Part shown: piece after piece, positions 1 through 8,422 of the stretch | Numbering within the stretch: position 1 is the stretch's first letter | How the letters are laid out: every line of letters starts with the position of its first letter | Origin: Flavobacterium aquariorum | GTDB taxonomy: Bacteria; Bacteroidota; Bacteroidia; Flavobacteriales; Flavobacteriaceae | Reading direction: 5' to 3' | Assembly (NCBI RefSeq): GCF_003254745.1 | Contig: NZ_QKXH01000012.1 | Location: 1 to 64,000, forward strand | DNA: 64,000 bases | The notes under the pieces: generated by a model | The model's database searches: none | The model's input: only the letters and a program-made list of their open reading frames with translations | Told to the model about the DNA's origin: nothing | Position numbers and translations under genes: made by a program

Positions 1-834
1 ATCAGCGGAATGACCGTTGGAACCTCCTATACCGTTACCGCCACCAGCGGAGGCTGTACCTCTGCCGCTTCGGCATCGTTCAGCAATGCGGCGCAATTGC
101 CAACACCTGCAGTTCCGACACTCAGCAACACGGCAGCAAGCTGTTCGGCTGACGGAACCAGCACCATCAGTAATTACAACGCGGGTAACACCTATACCTT
201 CACTCCGGCAGGTCCGAGCGCAGGTGCAGGAGGGGCAATCAGCGGAATGACCGTTGGAACCTCCTATACCGTTACCGCCACCAGCGGAGGCTGTACCTCT
301 GCCGCTTCGGCATCGTTCAGCAATGCGGCGCAATTGCCAACACCTGCAGTTCCGACACTCAGCAGCACGGCGGCAAGCTGTTCGGCTGACGGAACCAGCA
401 CCATCAGCAATTACAACGCGGGTAACACCTATACCTTCACTCCCGCAGGTCCGAGCGCAGGAGCCGGAGGGGCAATCAGCGGAATGACCGTTGGAACCTC
501 CTATACCGTTACCGCCAGCAGCGGAGGCTGTACCTCTGCCGCTTCGGCATCGTTCAGCAATGCGGCGCAATTGCCAACACCTGCAGTTCCGACACTCAGC
601 AGCACGGCGGCAAGCTGTTCGGCTGACGGAACCAGCACAATCAGCAATTACAACGCGGGTAACACCTATGCTTTCACACCGGCAGGTCCAACTGTGGGTG
701 CAGGAGGTGCTATCAGCGGAATGACCGTTGGAACCTCCTATACCGTTACGGCCAGTAATGGAGGTTGTACCTCTGCCGCTTCAGCCTCGTTCAGCAATGC
801 GGCACAGTTGCCGACACCTGCAGTTCCTTCACTC
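1..834 (+). repeat. In-frame 237-bp tandem repeat, about 3.5 copies visible
   Basis: Units begin at 1, 238, 475 and 712, each with the same ATCAGCGGAATGACCGTTGG start. The period is exactly 237 bp (79 codons). Copies differ by only a few substitutions, and the fourth decays after about 120 bp into unique sequence. The array continues upstream of the window. Near-identity at synonymous positions implies recent expansion or gene conversion. Confidence 0.95.
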
Positions 835-2931
835 ACAGCAGGAACGATCAACTGTAATGATATTACGGCAAATTGGACAGCAATACCTAATGTAACGGGT
901 TATCGCATAGACGTTGCAAGAGATAATATTTTTACAGATATTTTACCTGCCTACAATAATTTATTACTGGGCAGTGGAGTCGCTACTGAAAATGTAACGG
1001 GACTAGCATCCGGATTAACTTTCTATATAAGGGTACGTGCGGAAAATAGTTGTGGAACGAGTCCTAATTCTAGTACTCTTACAATAACAACTGGGTCAAG
1101 TAGTACTGCTTTTACTACTGATTTAGTACAACCAACTTGTGTATTGGCTACTGGAAAAATAACCATCAATGAATCAGTGGTTGATCCGTCAGACCAGTAT
1201 AGTTTCGATGACGGGGCAACGTATCAATCTTCAAATATCAAAGATTTATTGGCTGCGGGAACCTATAAAGTAAGAATAAAAAACACAAATGGTTGCGAGA
1301 CCGCAGCAACAACAGTGGTTTTAAATGCAGCAACTGTTACTACTTATTCTGGATCTTGGTCCAATGGAGTTCCAGACATACTTAAAAAAGCAATTTTCGC
1401 AAGTAATTATACCGTTACAGGTGACATACAAGCCTGCTCATGCGAAGTAGATAGTGGAGTAACTGTAACTGTTAATCCCGGATTTTCTTTAGTGCTAGAA
1501 AATGGTATAGATGTTTTAGGATCTGGATCAATAATATTTGAAAACAATTCAAGCTTGATACAAACCAATAATGTTGTCAATACAGGAAATATAACTTATA
1601 AAAGAAATACTACTCCGGTTGGTAAATTTGATTACACTTATTGGTCTTCTCCTGTTTCACCTCAAACTTTATTGAATGTTTCGCCTACCACATTATTCGA
1701 TAAATACCTTTCTTGGGATGCTGTTGGGGGAAAATGGAAAGTAGAAGCTACTGGAACAGTAATGGAGAAAGGGATTGGTTACATTATTCGTGGTCCACAG
1801 GCAAATGCTACTCCAGCGGTTCATACCGCCAGTTTTATTGGTGTACCTAACAATGGTACTATTTCTGTTTCTATAGCTGGTTCTGGATTGAGCTATCTCA
1901 TAGGAAACCCATACCCCTCTGCTTTAGATGCAGATGAATTTTTAGGAGCAAATTCAGCCTTAGACGGGACTATCCGTTTTTGGACACATAATACACCTGT
2001 TACCAACTTAAAATACAATGGCAATGATTATGCTTCTTATAATGCGGTGGGAGGTACTGGAACGGCAGCTGCAAATACAGGTGTAAATAATTCTATTCCA
2101 ACAGGAAAAATAGCAGCTGGACAAGCATTTTTTGCAACGTCAAACGCTGCAGGAACGGTTACTTTTGAAAATACGATGCGAGTAGGCCCCGGAGGTGCAA
2201 TACTTAATAACTCTCAGTTTTTTAAAGGACCTAAACCAAAAACAAGTAGTGCTTTGAAAAAACATCGAATTTGGCTCAATCTATCAAATGTGGATGGTGC
2301 CTTCAAGCAATTGTTAGTTGGTTATGTTACCAATGCCACCAATGGATTGGATAGGCTTTTTGATGGTGAGACAATGAATGCTAATAAATATGTTGATTTT
2401 TATAGTATTAACGAAAGCAAGAAACTTTCGATTCAAGGTCGTGCATTGCCGTTTGACATTCTGGATCAAGTACCATTAGGATTTAAAACAACCATTGAGG
2501 GAACTTTTTCAATAAATATTGACCAAGTAGATGGTATTTTAGCAAGTCTGCCAATATTTTTAGAGGACAAATTAACTGGTACTATTGTTGATCTTAAAAA
2601 AGGAGCGTATAGTTTTTCTACAGCTACTGGAACCTTTGATGATCGTTTTGTATTGCGATATATTGATCGCTCCATAGTTAATAATTTCCCTAATATTAAC
2701 TTAGAAAAAGTGCTAGTCTCTGTTAAAAACCATCAAATAAAAATCAATTCTTTTGACCAAACCATTGAAAATGTAACTATTTATGATTTGAGCAGAAGAA
2801 AACTTTATGAAAAGGATAACATTAATAGTAATGAATTTAATGTTCCTGATTTTAGTTCTACCAATCAATTTTTAATGGTGCAAATCCGTTTGAAAAATGG
2901 TAAAATAGTTACCGATAAAATTATTTATTAA
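1..2931 (+). CDS. Secreted tandem-repeat surface protein with T9SS C-terminal domain (5' end outside window)
   Basis: The reading frame is open from base 1, so the N-terminus lies upstream. Visible parts in order: about 3.5 copies of a 79-residue Ser/Thr/Ala-rich repeat with two Cys each (roughly residues 1-278), an Fn3-like domain (about 280-368), a bridging domain, a beta-rich region containing GSWSNGVPD, and a C-terminal block from DDRFVLRY to the end. That last block resembles the type C sorting domain used by the Bacteroidota type IX secretion system. The protein is therefore probably exported through the outer membrane and anchored or released as an adhesin-like or gliding-related protein; this role is inferred. 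The repeats are clearly richer in GC than the rest of the gene. A hairpin terminator follows. Confidence 0.8.
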   Translation: MSGMTVGTSYTVTATSGGCTSAASASFSNAAQLPTPAVPTLSNTAASCSADGTSTISNYNAGNTYTFTPAGPSAGAGGAISGMTVGTSYTVTATSGGCTSAASASFSNAAQLPTPAVPTLSSTAASCSADGTSTISNYNAGNTYTFTPAGPSAGAGGAISGMTVGTSYTVTASSGGCTSAASASFSNAAQLPTPAVPTLSSTAASCSADGTSTISNYNAGNTYAFTPAGPTVGAGGAISGMTVGTSYTVTASNGGCTSAASASFSNAAQLPTPAVPSLTAGTINCNDITANWTAIPNVTGYRIDVARDNIFTDILPAYNNLLLGSGVATENVTGLASGLTFYIRVRAENSCGTSPNSSTLTITTGSSSTAFTTDLVQPTCVLATGKITINESVVDPSDQYSFDDGATYQSSNIKDLLAAGTYKVRIKNTNGCETAATTVVLNAATVTTYSGSWSNGVPDILKKAIFASNYTVTGDIQACSCEVDSGVTVTVNPGFSLVLENGIDVLGSGSIIFENNSSLIQTNNVVNTGNITYKRNTTPVGKFDYTYWSSPVSPQTLLNVSPTTLFDKYLSWDAVGGKWKVEATGTVMEKGIGYIIRGPQANATPAVHTASFIGVPNNGTISVSIAGSGLSYLIGNPYPSALDADEFLGANSALDGTIRFWTHNTPVTNLKYNGNDYASYNAVGGTGTAAANTGVNNSIPTGKIAAGQAFFATSNAAGTVTFENTMRVGPGGAILNNSQFFKGPKPKTSSALKKHRIWLNLSNVDGAFKQLLVGYVTNATNGLDRLFDGETMNANKYVDFYSINESKKLSIQGRALPFDILDQVPLGFKTTIEGTFSINIDQVDGILASLPIFLEDKLTGTIVDLKKGAYSFSTATGTFDDRFVLRYIDRSIVNNFPNINLEKVLVSVKNHQIKINSFDQTIENVTIYDLSRRKLYEKDNINSNEFNVPDFSSTNQFLMVQIRLKNGKIVTDKIIY

Positions 2932-3004
2932 AGTGATTAGAATAAAATTGTTTATATTTATGTTATGACTCTAAAACAATTATTTAGGACATGACGATAA
3001 AACG

Positions 3005-3040
3005 AAAAGCCCATTCCTTTCGGTTTGGGCTTCTTTTTTA
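3005..3040 (+). terminator. Intrinsic terminator after the surface-protein gene
   Basis: AAGCCCA (3007-3013) pairs with TGGGCTT (3026-3032) and is followed by a T-rich run. It lies between the convergent surface-protein and M56 genes. Confidence 0.75.
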
Positions 3041-3096
3041 AATTATAGTCTTACAGCTAGATTGATTTTTTTGTATTGAATTAGTTGTTTACTTTT

Positions 3097-5187
3097 TTAA
3101 TTGACACCAACAACGGCTTTCAATTCAATATATTTTTCAAGGGTTTTAAAATTATGCCCCTTTTCTTTCATGGTTTTAATAAAGGCAGGAGAAACTCCCA
3201 TTGATTTTGCTCCAATAACATTATCAACATCTAAATCATTAAATCCTAGATTTTTGTATTCATTTATCAAATCTGGAGTTATGTTCTGTGATTTCAAAGC
3301 AAACAAGTCATCCGGTTTCAGATTTTTATAACCTATCTTTTCAAATTCACCTATATATTTTGGAGTAATATTTAAAGATTTGAAAGCAAACAAATCATCC
3401 GGTTTGAGATTTTTATAACCTGCCTTTTCAAACTCATTGATATATGCCGGAGTAATACTTAAAGATTTGAAAGCCATAAGATCATCGTTAGAAAGATCAT
3501 TATATCCCAATTCTTTAAAAGAATCAATAAATTTTTTATCGATATTTAAAGACTTAAATGCAATAATATTGTCCCCAGATTCATCATCGTCTTTACTGTT
3601 AGTCGAGTTATGAAAATCTGCAATAAATTTGCCATTAACGCCTTGAGATTTTAATGCAATAATATTATCTGCAGTAATATTTTTATAGCCAGCTTGGCGT
3701 ATCTCATCGATATAAGCTTTGTCTATCCCCATTGATTTAAAAGGAATTAAATCTTCCAAATTAAAATCAGGAATACCAGCCTGCTTAATAGAAGTAACAT
3801 ACTCCTCATTTGCATCTAAAGACACCAACGGAATCAATTGATCTTTATCAATATCCTTGTATCCGTTTTTCTTCAGCATTTTCACATACGAAGTTTTCAC
3901 ATTTACCATAAAGAAAACCATAAGATCCCTGTCATTTTCAATTGTAACTCCTTCTTGAGCCATTGCTTTGCTAAAATTTTTGCTGGCAACAAATTTATAC
4001 ATTCCCATTCCATTGTTTCCTTCAAATTTTCCTTCAAAATTCATGATTCCCGCTTCGCGTGTTATTGTAAACTCGCCCTTCATGTCCTTTGTTAATCCAT
4101 TCAATTCGCTCAGCTGAAAAGTAGTTGATGAATTATTGTTCTCATCGTTTTTAAACTGAATATTTACTGTATTGCCTTTGATAACTGCAAACCAGCTTCC
4201 CTCGGTATCCATTCCATTTTGAATGTTTGAATGCTCATTTGGCTCTTTGGATTCTTCATTTAAATTTAGAGTTTGTCCTTGCGCTACCGGTTGATTAAAA
4301 AGGCAGGCAAATAACACCATTAATGGTACAAGGAAAAAGTATTTCCAAGTGGTGTTTACATTTGATTTTTTTGAGTTCATCATAATGATTCGTTTTTTGA
4401 TTAATGATTGATTATAGTTAGTTGTAAGACTCAATGGAAAATGGGGTGCTGCAACTTTAAGCAAGCTAAACTGATAACTTTCTTTTTCAACAGTGTCCTG
4501 CAAAAGCATTTGATTATCGGTCAAAAATTCAAGATTACTTTCCAATACTTTTCGCCATTGCCACGCAAAAGGATTGAACCACTGAAAAATGAGAACTATT
4601 TCAGCAAGCAGTAGGTCAATGGTATGTTTTTGCTCAATATGAATTTTTTCATGTAGCAAAATCTGATTATACATTTCCCATTCATATTTTTCAGGATTGA
4701 TAAAAATATTATTGGCAAAAGAGCAAGGAGCCTTGTCTTCCTTTATTTCGACAATACGAAATTTTCCATCTTGGATAACCTCTTTTGAATAGGCTCTATA
4801 TAGCAATATAATTAACTGCATCAAAAAGTTAAGCCCAAAAATTAGAACTCCGAACCAATACAAATAAACCGTCCACTTCACAAACAGATCAGCATTGATA
4901 ACTTGTTTTGTCTGTTCTACAATTGATTTCTGAACAGGTTGTTCTTTTAACTCTGTTGTATTCTTGTCTACCGGAACTTTAGCCAATGCAATCTGCATTA
5001 CCACAGGTGCATTTCTAAATGATAGTTGCTGAGGCACTGGAAGCAGGGGCAAAATAAAAGTCAGCGTCATACAGGAAAGCAATACAAACCTGTTCAAATG
5101 AAAGAAAGTTTCTTTTTGCAAAAGCAGCTTATAAAACATAAGACAAGCAGAAAGAATAATGGCTGTATACAAAATATAAGGTATCAT
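3097..5187 (-). CDS. BlaR1/MecR1-like M56 family membrane metallopeptidase with C-terminal 29-residue repeats
   Basis: 696 residues. Transmembrane segments lie near residues 1-20, 36-50, 106-130 and about 285-305. The zinc-protease motif HEKIH is at 179-183, as in M56 antirepressor proteases that cleave a BlaI-type repressor after sensing a signal. The periplasmic C-terminal half is not a penicillin-binding sensor. Instead, from about residue 425 it is a series of about eight repeats with the pattern GYxxLxxDDLxxxKSxxITxxYI. The start overlaps the stop of the BlaI gene by four bases (ATGA), so the two are translationally coupled. It probably senses an unknown envelope signal and inactivates its partner repressor. 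The ligand cannot be read from the sequence. Confidence 0.88.
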   Translation of the reverse strand: MIPYILYTAIILSACLMFYKLLLQKETFFHLNRFVLLSCMTLTFILPLLPVPQQLSFRNAPVVMQIALAKVPVDKNTTELKEQPVQKSIVEQTKQVINADLFVKWTVYLYWFGVLIFGLNFLMQLIILLYRAYSKEVIQDGKFRIVEIKEDKAPCSFANNIFINPEKYEWEMYNQILLHEKIHIEQKHTIDLLLAEIVLIFQWFNPFAWQWRKVLESNLEFLTDNQMLLQDTVEKESYQFSLLKVAAPHFPLSLTTNYNQSLIKKRIIMMNSKKSNVNTTWKYFFLVPLMVLFACLFNQPVAQGQTLNLNEESKEPNEHSNIQNGMDTEGSWFAVIKGNTVNIQFKNDENNNSSTTFQLSELNGLTKDMKGEFTITREAGIMNFEGKFEGNNGMGMYKFVASKNFSKAMAQEGVTIENDRDLMVFFMVNVKTSYVKMLKKNGYKDIDKDQLIPLVSLDANEEYVTSIKQAGIPDFNLEDLIPFKSMGIDKAYIDEIRQAGYKNITADNIIALKSQGVNGKFIADFHNSTNSKDDDESGDNIIAFKSLNIDKKFIDSFKELGYNDLSNDDLMAFKSLSITPAYINEFEKAGYKNLKPDDLFAFKSLNITPKYIGEFEKIGYKNLKPDDLFALKSQNITPDLINEYKNLGFNDLDVDNVIGAKSMGVSPAFIKTMKEKGHNFKTLEKYIELKAVVGVN
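3130..3910 (-). repeat. Degenerate 29-codon repeats in the sensor domain of the M56 protein
   Basis: The encoded motif GY-x2-L-x2-DDL-x3-KS-x2-IT-x2-YI recurs about every 29 residues. At DNA level the units around 3300-3390 and 3390-3480 remain highly similar with an 87-bp period, while outer units are diverged. One unit (around 3590-3620) carries an acidic insertion, KDDDESGD. Confidence 0.8.
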
Positions 5188-5546
5188 TTTTTATCTTTTT
5201 TAATGATGTTCACTATTTCATCCAATTCATTTACTGTAAGTTTTTGCTCTTTGGCAAAAAAAGCAAGCATTCGCGGATACGAGTTATCAAAATACTGACT
5301 AACGATATCCTTCAATGCAAATTGTTGGTATTCTTCTCTACTGATAACTGGAAAAAAACAATGCATATTCCCGGCTGTTTCATGATTCAAAAACCCTTTT
5401 TCCTCCAGTATCTTCACTATTGTTGCCACACTGTTATAATGTGGTTTTGGATCAGGCAGCAATGGAATTATGTCCCTAATAAAGGCTTTGTTTAAATCCC
5501 AAAATACTTGCATTATCTGTTCTTCTCGCTTAGCTAATTTTATCAT
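5184..5546 (-). CDS. BlaI/MecI/CopY family transcriptional repressor
   Basis: 120 residues, the usual length for the family. The N-terminal winged helix-turn-helix (starting KLAKREEQIMQVFWDLNKAFI, with PHYNSVATIVKILEEKGFL) matches BlaI-type repressors, and the C-terminal third is the dimerisation part. It is expected to repress its own operon and be inactivated by the M56 protease encoded by the overlapping downstream gene. Three palindromes directly upstream are the probable operators. The regulated function outside this operon is unknown; no beta-lactamase gene lies nearby. Confidence 0.92.
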   Translation of the reverse strand: MIKLAKREEQIMQVFWDLNKAFIRDIIPLLPDPKPHYNSVATIVKILEEKGFLNHETAGNMHCFFPVISREEYQQFALKDIVSQYFDNSYPRMLAFFAKEQKLTVNELDEIVNIIKKDKK

Positions 5547-5574
5547 CGTTTAAAATATTTTAGCGCAAGATACT

Positions 5575-5628
5575 ACTAATTAATTAGGAGGCAAACTAAT
5601 TTATTAGTATTTTAACTAATCAATTAGT
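5575..5628 (-). promoter_or_regulatory. Three BlaI-type operators at 20-bp spacing over the blaI-M56 promoter
   Basis: Three palindromes of form ACTAAT-N2-ATTAGT lie at 5575-5588 (last base altered, core perfect), 5595-5608 and 5615-5628. Starts are exactly 20 bp apart, about two helical turns. A minus-strand -7-like box (TTAGTTTG, 5592-5599) sits inside the array, and a TTG lies 21 bp further upstream. Dimer binding on one helix face would block the promoter. The link to BlaI is inferred from position and symmetry. Confidence 0.75.
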
Positions 5629-5857
5629 AATAATAAGAAATTCGCATACTAAAAGATTTAAAATAACTTGCTTATATTCCATAAAAATCATTGATTAACA
5701 ATCATTTAAGTCTCTATTTACATTTTATAACATAACAATACTAATTTGACAAACATTACAAACCCCAATAACATAAGCATATACGTTAACATCCTTTTTT
5801 CTCTTTATGCTAATACATTCTAGAACAAATCAATTCTATTTATAAAAATATAAATCC

Positions 5858-5865
5858 TATTTTTG
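5858..5865 (+). promoter_or_regulatory. -7 promoter box for udk
   Basis: TATTTTTG matches the Bacteroidota -7 consensus TAnnTTTG and lies 27 bp before the udk start. No clear -33 TTG was found. Confidence 0.5.
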
Positions 5866-5892
5866 CACCTTAAAACACAATAAATCTATTTT

Positions 5893-6501
5893 ATGCTCAT
5901 TATAGGAATCGCAGGGGGAACAGGATCAGGAAAAACAACAGTGGTACATCAAATCATGAATGAATTACCGGAAGCTGAAGTTGGAATTATTGCTCAAGAC
6001 TCGTACTACAAACAAACGCACGACCTTAGTTACGAAGACCGTTCCCATATCAATTTTGATCATCCAAGAGCTATAGATTTCGAATTGTTGGTAGCACACC
6101 TCAAAGAGTTAAAGGCGGGAAATACCATTGACCAACCTGTCTATTCTTTTGTGCAACACAATAGGACCGATGATATTGTAGTTACACATCCCAGAAAAGT
6201 AATGATTGTGGAAGGCATCTTAATCCTGACAAATCCTGAATTAAGAAGTCTTTTTGATATCAAAATATTTGTTCATGCCGATTCGGATGAACGTTTAATT
6301 CGTCGCATGAAAAGAGATATTGCCGAACGCGGAAGAGACATGCATGAAGTTCTAAACCGTTATCAAAGTACCTTAAAACCAATGCACGAGCAATTTATCG
6401 AGCCTTCAAAAGCCTTTGCCGACATTATAATACCCAACGACAAATTCAACACTGTAGCCATCGATGTAGTTCGTGCCGTAATTAATCAGCGTATTTTATA
6501 A
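5893..6501 (+). CDS. udk: Uridine kinase
   Basis: 202 residues, normal for the family. The P-loop GGTGSGKTT at residues 8-16 binds ATP, and the following region with YYKQTHDLSYEDRSHINFDHP matches the uridine/cytidine-binding part of Udk. It phosphorylates uridine and cytidine to UMP and CMP in pyrimidine salvage, in the cytoplasm. The ATG follows a good -7 box. The next gene encodes a division-type protein, a common flavobacterial neighbour. Confidence 0.95.
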   Translation: MLIIGIAGGTGSGKTTVVHQIMNELPEAEVGIIAQDSYYKQTHDLSYEDRSHINFDHPRAIDFELLVAHLKELKAGNTIDQPVYSFVQHNRTDDIVVTHPRKVMIVEGILILTNPELRSLFDIKIFVHADSDERLIRRMKRDIAERGRDMHEVLNRYQSTLKPMHEQFIEPSKAFADIIIPNDKFNTVAIDVVRAVINQRIL

Positions 6502-6625
6502 TTTTGTTGTAATTTTATCGTGTTTAATTCACAACATTCTTTATCTCATTTTTGCATAATGAAAATTAAGAAGTTATAAAAACAAATAGTGTTGCCTATT
6601 AAATTTGGTTTAAAAAATATTCCCA

Positions 6626-6949
6626 ATGAAAAACCCCTTTAAAAACAAATCTTGGTTTAAATTCCTAAGCAACAAGTACGTTTGGGTCTCGTTATCATTT
6701 TTAACATGGATGGTTTTTTTGGATAATTACTCCTATTTTGAACATCGCTTTCTGGACAAACAAATTAATGACTTAGAAGACAATGCTACTTATTATCAAG
6801 GAGAAATAAAAAAAGATGAAGAAAACATCAAACAGCTTAAAAATCCTTTGCAAATCGAAAAATATGCTCGGGAAAAATACTATATGAAAAAAGATAGTGA
6901 AGATATTTATATCATCGAATTTGATGGTGATACAGTCAAAAAAAAATAA
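6626..6949 (+). CDS. DivIC/FtsB-like septum formation protein
   Basis: 107 residues with one transmembrane segment (about 19-35), then a coiled coil (about 45-80) and a short periplasmic tail with the IEKYAREKYYMKK motif common in DivIC/FtsB proteins. The family acts in the divisome with FtsQ and FtsL to activate septal wall synthesis. It lies downstream of udk and 35 bp before the methylmalonyl-CoA mutase small subunit, the usual order in flavobacteria. Confidence 0.85.
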   Translation: MKNPFKNKSWFKFLSNKYVWVSLSFLTWMVFLDNYSYFEHRFLDKQINDLEDNATYYQGEIKKDEENIKQLKNPLQIEKYAREKYYMKKDSEDIYIIEFDGDTVKKK

Positions 6950-6984
6950 TCCTATCGCATTTCAAATCTAATTACATTTAAAAA

Positions 6985-8349
6985 ATGGCCAAGAATTTAT
7001 TCGACGATTTCAGCCCTGTTTCTGCAAAACTTTGGAAACAAAAAATTCAATTTGAACTCAAAGGAGCCGATTATAACGAAACCGTAATCTGGAATTCTCC
7101 CGAGGACATCAAAGTAAAACCATTTTACGATAAAGAAGATATTACCAAAAAGTATACTGTTTCCACAAAGGCTTCGCTATTTAGAATTTGCCAAAACATC
7201 TATGTCTTTGATTTAGAAAAATCAATCGAAAAAGCGTTGGACTCCATCAATCGTGGTGCCGAAAGTTTACGTTTTACCATTCCAGAAGAAACCGTAAATA
7301 TTGGAAAACTATTGGAAAAACTTCCTTTAGAAAAAATTGTCATTTACTTTCATTTCCATTTTATTTCAATCGATTTCGTTAAAAAGATTAACACTATTGC
7401 AAAAGAAAAAAAAGCAACTGTATATTGCCTTTTAGATCCTATCGGACAATTAGCCAAAGACGGAAATTGGTATAATACCCCAGAAAAAAACAACTTTGAC
7501 ACCCTAAACATACTTTCCAAAGAAACCACATCTCTTTCGATCATAAGTATCAACGGCGGATTATATCAAAATGCGGGTGCTACTATGGTTCAGCAAATTG
7601 CTTACAGTCTTGCACATGCGAATGAATATTTCAACCGAATTCCAGACATAAATCAACCTATTGTTTTTCAGATTTCAGTGGGAGCCAATTATTTTTTCGA
7701 AATCGCAAAGCTTCGTGCTTTACGGATCCTTTTCAAAAGCATAGCCAAAGAATACAATCACAACCTGGATTGTCATATACTGGCTACTCCAACAAAGCGC
7801 AACAAAACTATCTACGATTACAATGTAAATATGCTGCGCACCACAACCGAATGTATGAGTGCCATTCTTGGTGGAGCAAATGCGATTGCTAATTTACCGT
7901 ATGACGCTTTGTACCACAAAGACAATGAATTTGGAGACAGAATTGCCCGAAATCAATTGCTGATTCTAAAAGAGGAAAGTTATTTTGACAAAGTAGACAA
8001 TCCTGCTGATGGAAGTTATTATATCGAAAGTTTAACCAGTCAATTGGCTGAAAAAGCATTAGTATTATTCAAAGACATTGAAGCCAACGGAGGTTTTCTA
8101 AAGCAACTGAATGAAGGTGTAATCAAAAGAAAAATACAGGAAAGCGCTGATACCGAACAAACTTTGTTCGATTCCGGAAAAGAAACGCTTTTGGGAACCA
8201 ACAAATATCCCAACAAGAACGACAAAATGAAACATGACTTAGAATTGTTCCCTTTTGTAAAAATCAAACCAAGAAAAACGTTGATTACTCCGATAATTGA
8301 GAAAAGATTGGCGGAAAAATTAGAACAGGAACGACTTTCTGAAGAGTAA
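6985..8349 (+). CDS. mutA: Methylmalonyl-CoA mutase small (beta) subunit
   Basis: 454 residues. It matches the substrate-domain barrel of methylmalonyl-CoA mutase, for example YDYNVNMLRTTTECMSAILGGANAI and GSYYIESLTSQLAEKA. It ends before a B12-binding domain, unlike longer actinobacterial small subunits of over 600 residues, so it is the non-catalytic partner in a heterodimer with the next gene's product. The complex interconverts succinyl-CoA and methylmalonyl-CoA in propionate metabolism. The large-subunit gene starts 73 bp later on the same strand, consistent with co-transcription. Confidence 0.9.
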   Translation: MAKNLFDDFSPVSAKLWKQKIQFELKGADYNETVIWNSPEDIKVKPFYDKEDITKKYTVSTKASLFRICQNIYVFDLEKSIEKALDSINRGAESLRFTIPEETVNIGKLLEKLPLEKIVIYFHFHFISIDFVKKINTIAKEKKATVYCLLDPIGQLAKDGNWYNTPEKNNFDTLNILSKETTSLSIISINGGLYQNAGATMVQQIAYSLAHANEYFNRIPDINQPIVFQISVGANYFFEIAKLRALRILFKSIAKEYNHNLDCHILATPTKRNKTIYDYNVNMLRTTTECMSAILGGANAIANLPYDALYHKDNEFGDRIARNQLLILKEESYFDKVDNPADGSYYIESLTSQLAEKALVLFKDIEANGGFLKQLNEGVIKRKIQESADTEQTLFDSGKETLLGTNKYPNKNDKMKHDLELFPFVKIKPRKTLITPIIEKRLAEKLEQERLSEE

Positions 8350-8422
8350 TCAGAATTCAGTCTTCACCAAACAATAAAATCAATTTGGCAATAAAATAAC
8401 AAATTGATTAAAGGCTAAAAAA

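Noticed and set aside
17..724. Short plus-strand ORFs with a 237-bp period in the tandem-repeat region
   Set aside because: They are alternate-frame shadows of the repeat units and have no start or domain support.
5026..5298. Plus-strand ORFs across the M56/BlaI region
   Set aside because: Antisense shadows of the coupled minus-strand genes.
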